A stretch of 64,000 nt of DNA, from contig NC_036443.1 of NCBI RefSeq assembly GCF_002775205.1, positions 17,956,373-18,020,372 on the forward strand, written 5' to 3'. The translations under genes and the position numbers were made by a program. The notes under the pieces are model-generated. The model was not told the origin of the DNA. It was given only the letters and a program-made list of their open reading frames with translations, and did not search any database. This document shows, in pieces, positions 24,901 to 36,900 of the stretch; the stretch's first letter is position 1; every line of letters starts with the position of its first letter. Source of the stretch: Xiphophorus maculatus (lineage: Eukaryota > Chordata > Actinopteri > Cyprinodontiformes > Poeciliidae).

Positions 24901-27900
24901 CAAACAAGGTTTTTCTGGCCTTCCAGAATGGTAGTTGATTATTAAATAAGGAGCAGAATCAACATCAGTTAAGAGAGCAGTTAATGCTAAGTATTGTTTT
25001 GCTGTAGAAGTGAAATAATTAGTTTAATTTTAAAATTATAGCATCTTTGCAATTAGCACAGTTAGCAGGGTGGGCATTACTAAAACAGCTTTCTCCAAAA
25101 GTATTCCCTGAGATTTCTATAAAGGCTGTCTGTATTAGCAACTACAGTTTTGTGCAAGTGTTGCTCTCTCTCACTGTCTCACAGCCTGAATAACCTACTG
25201 ACATGACTTGGCATGCTGCAGCAAGTAGAGTTTCATTTTAAATAACTTCTTGCGTCTGTTCATGTTTCTTTGACTTTATTTTCATTATGAAACTAAAAAT
25301 GGCTAACGTCAACTTTTCTCTTAGTAACATTGTCCGCAGCAAAACGTCTTGTGTATTGTGTGTTCACCAATTGAAAAAATAAACATTTGAGTTTATTATT
25401 ATTCAGCTATTACTAATCAAGGCTGAAAATTGTGCTTTTTTGGTCAGCAGCTCAATTTTAGGTGCATTTCTATTGAGTGCAGACGAGCTCACCAGCTGTT
25501 TCTGTTCTTTGCAAAGGGCTTAAAAGAATAGATTTCTACCTACGTGTCATTTCTAAAGTGAATGATTTTAAAAGTAACAGTTGCTACTGCTAGCGTCTTA
25601 TTGTTATATTCTTGATTTTGCAAAAACCTATTTGGAATGCAATAATCACTTGCTAATGATGCCAATGAATACATATTTTGCATTGCAGTACGATATTCAA
25701 CCTGTTGGATGGACTCTCATCTGCACGTCAGAGATTATTGTCCAAGGTCCCGATTGTTACACTGAGTGCTGAGAGGACTCGAGTTGAGCAAAAAAAAAAA
25801 AAAAAAGTATTTATCACAATATTTTCCAGCAATGTTGCCATTGCATGGAGTTCTATTTAGGACTTCTACCAAAAGTTATTTTAGTAACCGATTATTCTAT
25901 CAAGTATTCTGACAATTAATCAGATTTTAAAAATGGCATATACAAAATTAGAAATACATGAATGTATACAAATACTTTTTAAAATTTTTTTTTATTTAAC
26001 CAGGTAAACCCCATTGAGATCTAGATCTCATTTTCAAGAGGGATCTGGGCAGAAGTCTGCGATACACAGCAACCTGGTTACGAAATAAAACTAATTAATA
26101 CATATGCACAAGTGTAAAACAATAGAAAACAATTTAAAAGCAGTGACACTGTTTTATAGAATTTTGTTGCCTGTTTTTAAGAATCGCTCGAAATAAATCC
26201 TATGAAATCAGTTCTGACATCTTGAATTCAGACTGGAGCCGATTCCAGGCTGTAGGAGCCATCACACTGAATGCTTGCTTCCCCTTTTCAGTTCGAACTT
26301 CGTGAAACTTGCAAAATAAAAAAAAAATTCATTCCCATAAACATGTTATTGCCAGAAATGTGGTATTCCCTTAGTATACACTTCATCATTTGTAGCAAAG
26401 GATGCATCTGCAGCCAAAAAAACCACTTCTCCTCGACTTATCATAAACAGTGATATCATAAACAGAGATAATCTGTTCATACTTTTTTGGATTAATCGAT
26501 TATTAATTGGATGGCAAAAGGTGCTTAATATGGGATAAAATACAGTATTTGAACCAGTTTAAACTGAAACTTTAAACACCACTTGAGGAAATCCGATTTG
26601 GACACATTAACAGACAAAATGTTTTTGTATCCTTAATGCAAAATGTATAATTTTTTTTTACATTTTTTTTTTTTTTTTACAGTTTTATCATAATTGCTGC
26701 TCTGGCCTTTTTTGAGTCTGTATGCTCTACTTAACAATTAATCAGTTACAAAATTAGTTAGCAATTATTTCAATAATTAATTAATCATGATTAGTCTGAT
26801 TGATTATTCCAGCGTCATTTCTCATATTATGCAGCGAGCTGTGCAAAAATATACGGAGTGATGGCGTACAGCATGGTAGTGCGTTCAGAGTACTTTTGCA
26901 CTTTATTCTAACAGAAATATGTGATGAATCTGTGTGTCGTGTCCTATTGCACCGTTACGATCCGCTCAGAGACCAGAAAGTGGTTTCAGTGAAGCCAGGT
27001 GAATGTGTAGTGTTATTTCAATTGCAGCCGTTTACTCACACCTTATTTGTGTTTTCTCACAACGATCATATTTTCAATAATCTGACAGTCTTACACCATA
27101 GCAACAGGTGTTTACTACCCTAAAGTTTATTTATCAGGATTTTCTGCTGCATTTAGCTCAAATTTGCCTTTTAAAAAAACTCTTGTTTTACTTTGCTGAG
27201 AATAGCAGAGCTACAGTGCCATTCTGTCACAAGTTTCTGCCCCTTGTTATTCCCTTAACTATTTCAAGACTTTAAACATGTAAATGAAAGTAAGAGCAAA
27301 CAGTTAAAAAATCATAAAATATGTCCTGTTTTCTTTTTAAGTAGTAAGTCATTCATTAGGTTCTGTGTAGCTGATCTGTAGAAACGCAGTGAGTAACCTG
27401 CATTCATGTGTGGAAAGTTTGTTGTCGCCGTGACCTGCTTTTTCCAGCCCTCCTGCAAAAGAAGGGCAAATGCACTCAGTTCAGACCTCGTTTCTTTTCT
27501 AAGTGACGCACTTTTTTGGGTTTTTTACACTCTTGACACTCATTTCAGTGTTTTTTATGAGATCTGTATCAACAAATTAGTGGAACATAAGCACGCAAGC
27601 ATAAAGGACTTCTGAATGAGCTCCAATAAAAATGCTGCCAATTTCGTCTTTTTCCCCATTGGAAAACGAGCTCAGCTCTGGCGCTGAATCGATCCAGTTT
27701 AAGTGTTCTGGAGAAGGTTGACTTATGTTGTTGTGGGCAGCTGTTGAGAAAAGAGGAGTCTCCAGTTTAACTTAAGCCAATAAACTAACTAATGTGGATT
27801 GCGTAGTGTCATATTGTGAGCTACAGTGTTTCTTGAAGGATCCACTTAAACAAATAATACGGCAGTAGTCGTATTATTTGATCGTAAGGCAGTAGTCTTA

Positions 27901-30900
27901 CGATTAAGTAGTCTTAATCGTAAGACTACTGCCAAATAATACGGCAGTAGTCTTACGATTAAATACTTAAATAAAAACCTGAAGCTATATTAGTTACTTG
28001 TTCATGAGCATTCTTAGTTAAAAGAAACAAATACGAGAACTTTGTTGTGGAACTGGAATTTGGCCGATATGGGAGAAGGAACTTGAAGAGGGTGTGTTGC
28101 AGGAATACCTTCTCTCAACTCCCCGGGTTAGGTCACACCTCTGGCTATCTCCTTTACTTCCTGACACAAGCCTCCAAATATTTTGACTCAAAATGACTAA
28201 CAGCAACTCCAGCTCCCCTGCAGTCAACGGATGTCTGCTGGCTGTGTAGTGGGTGAAGTAAACTGAGATGTGAGGTATGACTGGCAAGCTACAAGAAGAC
28301 CTAGTTTAAACTACCCGACAAAAGAGCATGCACACTGTCACCTATGCACAAGCACAGATGTGGTGTGTAGGCGACAAAAGCACAGGATGTGTGGTACGGG
28401 GGCAGGAAGAGGAGCAGGAGCTGAAAGAAATGTGTGTTTTTAGCAGGAGAGTTTTGGGTTTTCAAAAGCTACTAAAGTAGTACAGACAGGGACCCAACGA
28501 GTTTCTTCAAGCCTTTACTCTTGGAAAGTTCCAGACTACTTGATAATCACACCAAGACACACCTTAAAGAGGACAGAATCTATTTGCTGCGTCTCTTTGC
28601 GGCATAGTTGGCTCAGTTTCCTGTTAGAATACGGATTGTATATAGAAGTGTCTATGATGCAATATGCAATTTGAAGTGAATTTATTGGTTGTAAGCTTCA
28701 TATTTGTCTCATTCGTGTTGATCGTTATCTTTGTACTGTATGGCACGTAAAGTGAATCAATTGTGGTTTTGGCTGATGTTCTCAACCTCTGCTTCATGTG
28801 ATTAGCGGCAGCATAAAACGTGTTACTCTGTTAGCTCAACTGTTATTTTTAAAATTATTATACATAAGATTTAAATGAAAAAAAGAAAAAAAATTCTTAG
28901 GAAACTTGAAGCTATTTCAGTAGGTATTTAACATTACCACAGAATTACCATATGTCTTAGAAAATGTTGTCATTTACAGGCCCAGAATGGAAAAGGTTGT
29001 TTCTTATTAAACTTTACCAATGTTTTTTTTTTTCTTTGTCCCCGTTAGGCAAATGTCTGACTATGAGTTTCTGACTATAATAACCTGGAGTAGGAATTGT
29101 ATTTTTACAACACAAGATTTACATCCAGTCAAAAATAATCCACATTATTTTATTTAAACCAAAAATTACCAATAATTCCTGCTTGCAAAAACATCTGTCC
29201 CTAAAATAATTTAACAATGGTTATATTATGATGCTCTTCTTAACCATAAAATGTTTTTTTATACTGAAACGTAGAATGATAAGATAATAAATATGATGCA
29301 GACTTGCTTATATTAGTAGAAGTTTTCAGCTGCTTATTGCACAAAATATGAGAAGTTTTTGATAGGGATGCCAAAAATATCAACATTAACACGATGTCAG
29401 TCTTTTTTTTGTTTTGTTTTGTTTTGTTCTTTATATCTATGTTGGTCCCATAACTAAAACCGTACTGAAATCAATATCAAGTGTTTATTTCCAACTTGTT
29501 ACCGTTTCTGTTTCGGGAGGGAGAAGGAAGTGAAGTCACTATGTGGTGTTTGTTTGCTCATTATGACAGTGATGCAGTGCAGGGTTGTGGGATTTTTAAC
29601 TGAAGCAGAGAAGCAATGGCAGTGGTGTGGTCGTTTTTTTACTTTTATGAAATTTAGATGTAATATAAAAGACATTGTTAAATGTTGGCCATAACAGCAA
29701 TATTAATATTGGATATTGATATAGGCAAAAAAAATTATATTGCTGCATCTCTAGTTGTTGACATTTTGCTCTTTAAGGGACACCTGAAGCATAAAACGCT
29801 ATTAACTGATTAACTAGTCGGGCTGTCTGCTCCAGCAGCTACCCTGCAGTCGGCTGCTAAACAGTGGATGGGACTCACCCTTTTACTTTCCACCCTGACT
29901 GACTGTGTTTTTTCCTATTTGGAAATGTTCCCAAACACAAATATAGGTTTTCTTAAGAGAGTCAAAGTGTAATGATGTTCCTACAGGCAGCCGTCTGGCA
30001 GTACATTACATCAGATTAGCAGAGGCGATGCTGCATTATTCCCTGAAAGGACATCAAGGGGTGGAAAATTTCCAGAAACTTTTCATGGGAATTTTGGTTG
30101 GGAATTTGTGGAAATATTACAAATTGTAAACATTCCATGAGAAAATAAATATAGATATTTTTTTAATTCTTATGCATTCATGCAATATTCTCAAACAATA
30201 CCATTTATAAAATATATTTACCATATAATGACTTCATGAAGTTCACAGGCTCATCTGTGCGTTCTTTAGTCTTGTGTTCTGGGCTTCGAAGTGCAGGTTC
30301 AGTGGCAGAAATCATGTGGGCATGTGATGAAGGAATGCAAAGTTCATGAAGGGGATGTTTACTTAATAGCCCAGCAGTAAGTAGAGTACTAAGTGCATGT
30401 AATTAAGGAAATGGTATGGCAAAAAGTGTTTTTATCAGTTTTTAAAAGCTTGGGTGTATCTGGATTCCAGTGAATGGCCCTGTGCCTAGTTTTCCATCGT
30501 CTTTGGAAATGGTCCTGAAAAGAAATGGCGACTTTTTTTTGTTTTGCTCACTGTTTTCTGTGTGTCTGGTCCTACAGTTGACATTCGAGAGATCAAAGAG
30601 ATCCGTCCTGGTCAGAAGTCCCGGGACTTTGAGCGCTATGTTGAGGACTCAGCAGTACGGCTTGACAACTTCTGCTTCGTTATTCTCTATGGCACGGAGT
30701 TTCGCCTTAAATCCCTCAGCTTGGCAGGTATGCGCACAAACATTCTTCATCTGTCATTGTAGCAAACCTCAGTTGGTGGAAAAAGGGACATTTTCTTTCA
30801 ATTATGACTGCTTTTTATATGTAGTGCCTTCATATTTATGACTCTTGTTTCTTACTAACTGCTTTCCTCAGCAACATCTGATGAGGAGATGTCCATGTGG

Positions 30901-33900
30901 GTGAAGGGGTTAAAGTGGCTCAGGGACGACACATTGAAATCACCAACACCATTACAAATAGAAAGGTATGCTAAAGCAAACACGTCATTATCATCCAAAT
31001 TTGTTTTTTATTAAAAATGTTAAGTCTATTCATTCTCATCTTTCAGGTGGTTACGCAAGCAGTTCTATGCTGCTGATCGCAACAGAGAGGACAGGTAAGT
31101 TCTAGACAGCACAACTAGGCCTGTCACGATAACAAATTTTGCTGGGCGATTAATTGTCTCGCAAATTATTGCGATAAACAATAATATTGTTTGAAGACCA
31201 TTTTAAACTGATGCAATGGTAATGACATAATAATGCAAGAAATATCCTGCCAAAAATAAATACACTTTATTTTCAAAAGAACATTTAACACTGGACCTGG
31301 TAAACAACGTAAAACCAAAGTGGAAATAAAAACTACATTCAACCAAGAGTACAGATTATGAAGTTTGTATACTATATTGCCCTTCAATAATCATTAGATT
31401 TAGATAGAGAAGATGGGCACATCCGACTACCTGATGCAATAGTTCACACTACATATTTTTTTTCCTTACGACAATCTTACAATGTCCAACGTTTAAGATT
31501 GGATTTGCTATAATCGCAACCGATTATCTCGCAGTGTGTTCCGACTGATTGGGTTCAGTCGGTAGAACGTCGTGGCCGCTCCAATCTAAATCAGGCTTAT
31601 TCAACATGTTGGATTGTCTTGGCAACTTTATCACTGCAGCGTGTGGGATTTACTGGGAGCGAGAACTCAGTTTATTGAATGTGACAGGTAGCCAATCAGA
31701 AAGCACGGATTCCCCTTTGTGCTTTCTGAGGGGAAAGCACGGAGCTGACACGGCGCAACCCAGAGTCCAGCGGACATTGGAGATGATATGTGGAAACAAC
31801 ACTAATGTTTATTCAACATTTTGTGCAAAGAATATCCACAGAAATGGCAAGGAGAGGGGTTGGAGCGAAATTGCTACCGCTGTTGATAAACCCGGTAACT
31901 TTTCAGCTGTTCATCGTTAACGTGACATAAATAGGTTATAATGATTTTCATTCAGTCTGGACTTTACACTGACACTAGCCCACATGCGTTGCACATAGAT
32001 TGTAGTAAAATATTGATTAATGCCTGGTTTTAAAATTAGTTAACTGGACTCGTAGCCATTATTTTATGCCCATTGTTGGACACCACACGGCATGATTGAA
32101 CCCGTTATACCTATGATTGCTGTCGGCTAGTGTGTGGTCTCTCAGGTTTTGAAAATGGGCCAACGGTCGGTCGACAATTCCAAAATTGCGTAGTGTGAGC
32201 TCGGCATTACGCTAAGGAAATGAGGAAGGGAGGGGTCAGTGGAGAGCACCGGAGTTGAGCCTCTTTTCATCCAGTGTCATCAATAGAAAGATAAAAAGGC
32301 AGGAAGAAACAATAAAGCCGATAAATTAAAATGAGGTGGATAATTTTCAATTATCGTGCGATTAATTGATTTATTGTTTATCGCGACAGGCCTAAGCACA
32401 ACTAAATATTTTTAATTTATTCTGCGCATATATTCCATCTGCACATAGAGTGGGATATTTTAAGCCTGTGTCTGTGTTGTAATTTTGATGATTATGGCTC
32501 ACAGATCACAAAGTCTGTGGCATGGAAGCAGTGGATCTCATGTCCCTTATCTTCCTCTTGACAACAGCACCAGGATTCTCTGTGGCACAGGCTCATTCCA
32601 AAATGGCTCTCACATACTTTTTCTAAAAATGATAAAGAATCAAGTGTTTTCAAAAAAAGATACAATAATAAATGCAAGTTTTAGCAGTTTTAAATTTTTT
32701 TTATGGAATTATTGCTTCGGAGTTCCACAACAGAATTACACTAAGAGTACAAATTATATTTAGATCTCTTTTTGTTACCATTAAATTGAAAACTGTGTGC
32801 TTTTTTAATGTTTTCACAAATATTAACATCCCATCAAAGAAAATGTAACTATCCTCTCTTTGTAAAGTTTTACAATGTATGACAACACATGATGTAGGTA
32901 TTTCTCAAAAATTGTCAGTTGCACTTTTTACAAAAGAACTCTAATGTTGATTTGAAAACGAAAATCTTGCTTTCTTTTGAAATGAGGACTTTTGGCCACT
33001 GAGCAACAGTCCAGTATTTTTTTTTTTGGCCAGTCAGCAGTTTTCCCCAAGACTGTGTCCTACTGACCCAGACTGAGACAGGCTCAGAAAACCTATACAG
33101 TGCTTGTAGTTGATAAACTGATTAGAGTCACTGAATGGGCAACTTTTACACAATGTTCTAAATTTCTATAGTCAAAATTATAAGGAATAAAGCCTTAAAG
33201 TGTTTATCTCTGTATAGTGAATTTGTATGCTGTACTTTTCACTTTCACTTTTTGAATTTAAGTTTTTAAGTCTGACTGCAAACATTCAACAGGTTCATCA
33301 TAATTTGTTAAAAAATTCTTCTTTAATTTTTATATCGCTCGGCACTTTCAACTTTATGGTTTTGGCAAATAAATAAAAAAAACAGTTTGGTCGCCACTGC
33401 TATAGAGAGCAAGATATTTTCTTTTAGTTTGCTTTGTGAAATGCCCTTTTTAGATCAGCAGCAAGTAACTTTCCTTCTTCCAGTGGCTGTTTAATAATCA
33501 AGAGTAAAGTGAACTGGTTCCATCTGGATGCTGGGTGTTTTGTCAGCACTCAGTTGAGGTGTAGTGAAGGAACTGACCTAAGAGCCAAACACTAGTCCCT
33601 CTTCCTGCAGCAGGAAACAGACTGCAGAGCACGAAGGAGATGTGCAGAGATGTTTGTCTGTAACATCCCTGTCTTTGTTATTTTTTAAGGCTATTCTCAT
33701 CGCCTGCCAACAATTCCAGGCTCTGTAGTAGAAACGAAGCAGTAGAAAAATAAATCTGATAGGACGGTGTCCAGGCTTGGATGGATTTTACGTGCTCATG
33801 CGTTTTAGTGTTTAATGATTTTTGTTTTCACAAAACGTGCCTGTGTGTGTGCGTAGGATATCCTATAAGGATCTGAAGAACATGCTGAGCCAGGTCAACT

Positions 33901-36900
33901 ACAAGGTGCCAAACATGAGGTTCATCAAAGACAAACTTCCGGTAACCTCTCTCTGTCTTATCACAGACCACCTTTCCATTCTCTCTCCCTGCCCACTTCC
34001 TGTTCCACCATAAGATTTATGATTTTTATCGTGAAGGTTCTTCCTTACACATTCATCCATCTCCTCTTGCTTTGTAAGGACTCTGAAACCAGGAATGGAG
34101 ACGTGACCTTCAGCCAGTTTGCCCAGCTTTATCGAAACCTCATGTTCGATGCACAGAAAAATGTAAGTGCAGACATTTTATGTGCTCCCATCACTCTTCC
34201 CCTCCTGCGATCCCCTGCTGAGGCCCACTTCATCCCCCATCTGTGTGTTCTCAAATGGCTGCAAGATCAATATGCATCGGCTGAAACCCACCAAACCCCT
34301 CTAGTGGAGGCCATTATGACACACAGATGAGCAAGCAGACAGACTCTGGTCACATTAAATGGACGACCCCAGTGGCTTCACCCAACCTACTGGAAGTCTG
34401 TGTCTGTCTACATTTTTCTTCACACACACACATACAACCTGTAAATGTTATCTGCCATTATTTATCTATAATCCATTCCCTAACATTCTTGTATATTCTG
34501 TATAATCTGTATAATCTGTGCATATAGCTCCCATATTTATATTTATACACAATATCTACAGTATATCTCTTGCTATAACCCCTTATAGTCCATACATACA
34601 TAGTCTTGTACATCTGCGAATAAATATTTATATCTCGTAGAGCACTTCTGGATAGATGCAAACTACATCTCGTTTATTGTACTTGTGACAGTGCAATGAC
34701 AATAAAGTTGAATTCTATTCTATAAGCAGGACTGCACACAGCATTAGTACAGCACTGTGATAGAAATTAACTAAAATGTTTTGTTTTCTTTTTCTTTTTT
34801 TTTTTAAACCTCTTTTCAGGTGGAGATCCCTTTTATGCAAAGGTAGGTCCTAAAAACGAGACTCCGATGTGAACAGTCTATCTTTTTTTGAATGTCAGTT
34901 GTTAATGTCCTGCTTCCTTCTCAAACAGGTTCACGGGTAACGTAGTTGATGAAAGGATCACCCTGGAGGATTTCCAGAGCTTCCTTGTAGAATGCCAGAA
35001 GGTAATTCCTCAGCTATTTAACATGTCACTAAATTTGTTTTGGTTTGTGCTCTCTAATTTGACTCTATTTTTTATGTATTGTTTGGGCATTTAAGGAACT
35101 GTGGGCCTCGGACAACAACAAGGTTCAGGAGTTTATGTTTAGCTACCTGAAAGACCCCCTAAGGGAAGTGGAGGATCCATATTTCCATCCAGAGGAGGTA
35201 AATAAATTACCCTCTTCTGTTCTAAGGGTTTCACTCGTTAATGGAAACATGTCAGATGTTTTCAGAAGGAAAGTTTTCCAATGCCCTTCTCTGTGCTACA
35301 GCTGTGGGTGGGAGATTATTCAGACACTGATATGTATGGATACCAATGATCTTGGCCTAAAATACCATCTCCTACGCAGTCAGAAAAGGCTATTTACCAA
35401 AAGGCTTCATGACAGTTCTGCAGAATGCGAAGGATGCTTTTGTGGTCACCAATAATGTAATGACTTAAAAGGAAAGGGAGCTGGTGAGAACCAGTCTGCA
35501 GGAGATGCTGGCAAAAGTTAGACAATACCTTCTCCTAACAAGCAGAAATACAGTCTTCAGCTGGACCAGAAACTCACTTGAGTTCACTAAAGTAATTTTA
35601 CTTTGTTAGTTTGCAAGATGCTGCATTATATCTCACGTGTCACCACTGACTTGTAATGAAAGTTGGGGTAAATCATCTAAAAACCACTGCAGAAACAAAG
35701 TAGCACTGAAACCGCATATTCCACACAGAAAGGTCTCAACTTGGGTTTGACTCAAGAAACTTCTTCCTGTACAGAAACAGTTGAACCTGCACTACCGTCT
35801 GAATATTTTTTTAAACGCATTTACAGTCTGTAGAATAATTGTTTCCAGGATTGACTTTGTCCAGTATTGCAGTTTCAACCAGGACCCCATCCGAAACAGT
35901 ACCAGTGCTAAATTAGTGGTATAATCACCTTGTTTTTTCTGTTCCTGTTTTTAAAATATTTTTAGTGTTTCCTGTTGAACAATGTGGTTCTAGTTCTAGG
36001 ATAGTTGTCAGTGGAGCGTTGCCACTTTCAATAGAATTCTACACTTGATTTTTATAAAGCACTTCAAATGTAGTAGACAGAGACTGTAAATAAGGGAAAA
36101 AAGGGAGAGAGGTGGGATAAAGAGTTTAAGAGGAAATGAGACAAGACCAGAGAAAAAAAAGAAGGCTAAAGAGAAAACAAGAAAATACCCTAGAAGTCTG
36201 CTACTACACCTTCAGAAAGAGAGAAAAAAAAAACAGAACCGAGAAACCACAGTGATAAATAAACATCCACATGGGACGGCACATTGTCACTAATAGCAGA
36301 TGATTGGTGCCACAGACATTCAAAGATCTTAAACCAATCCGCTGACACAGGAGGTGATCCTGTTCATTCCAGGGTGGACCACCCAAAGGATTTTAGATTT
36401 TAAGCCAGAGATTATCAGGGATATGTATAACAGTGAAACAGGTCTTAACTATCCTTTTCTTTACGGCAAAAACAAAGTCCAACAACTTCTTGTTGCGTTT
36501 TCACATAATGACTAAAAGTTGAAATAGCATTACCGTAGTTACATTTTAAACAATCTGTAATTATTCTTAAAGCACCCTGGACATAATGAACAAGATGAAC
36601 TTTAGTGTTGTTAGCATTTTTTTTGTTTGTTCATTTTAAGTCACTGCAAAACATTCTTGTCTATCCCTCTGTTTCTGATTATTTTATTTATGTGTTTTAG
36701 TGCTGAATGCAAGCTTCTTATTAGGAAGTTGGGCAGATGGAAATAAATGTGGTGGAAAAGGTGTCACAGCAGAAGGAATAACTGCTTCCTGGAGAGAACT
36801 GAAGTAAAAGCATTTAAAAAAGGGCGTAGACTGCAGCTTACAACCTGGTTCATGACGTCCAGTGTGACGTTTACACAGCTGGTGGTAATTTTGGGGACAC

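Larger units (their letters stand above)
19119..30577 (+). other. First plcg1 coding intron, 11.5 kb
   Basis: A large AT-rich intron without recognisable genes. It holds hAT-like termini (20373 and 24105-24180), an interspersed repeat block (25870-26820), a palindrome at 24671-24704, the alternating inverted array at 27851-27962, a 391 bp hAT-type element at 29363-29753, and poly-C (22306-22322) and poly-A (25790-25806) tracts. Its ORFs of 60-107 codons do not resemble known proteins. First introns of this size often carry enhancers, but none can be named from sequence alone. Confidence 0.75.
31095..33856 (+). other. plcg1 intron 4, mostly transposon-derived
   Basis: A 2.8 kb intron within the PH to EF-hand region. 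It holds the hAT-type element at 31116-32394, inserted only 21 bases downstream of the splice donor, and a Tc1-like relic at about 32985-33265. I recognise nothing in the rest. Confidence 0.8.
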
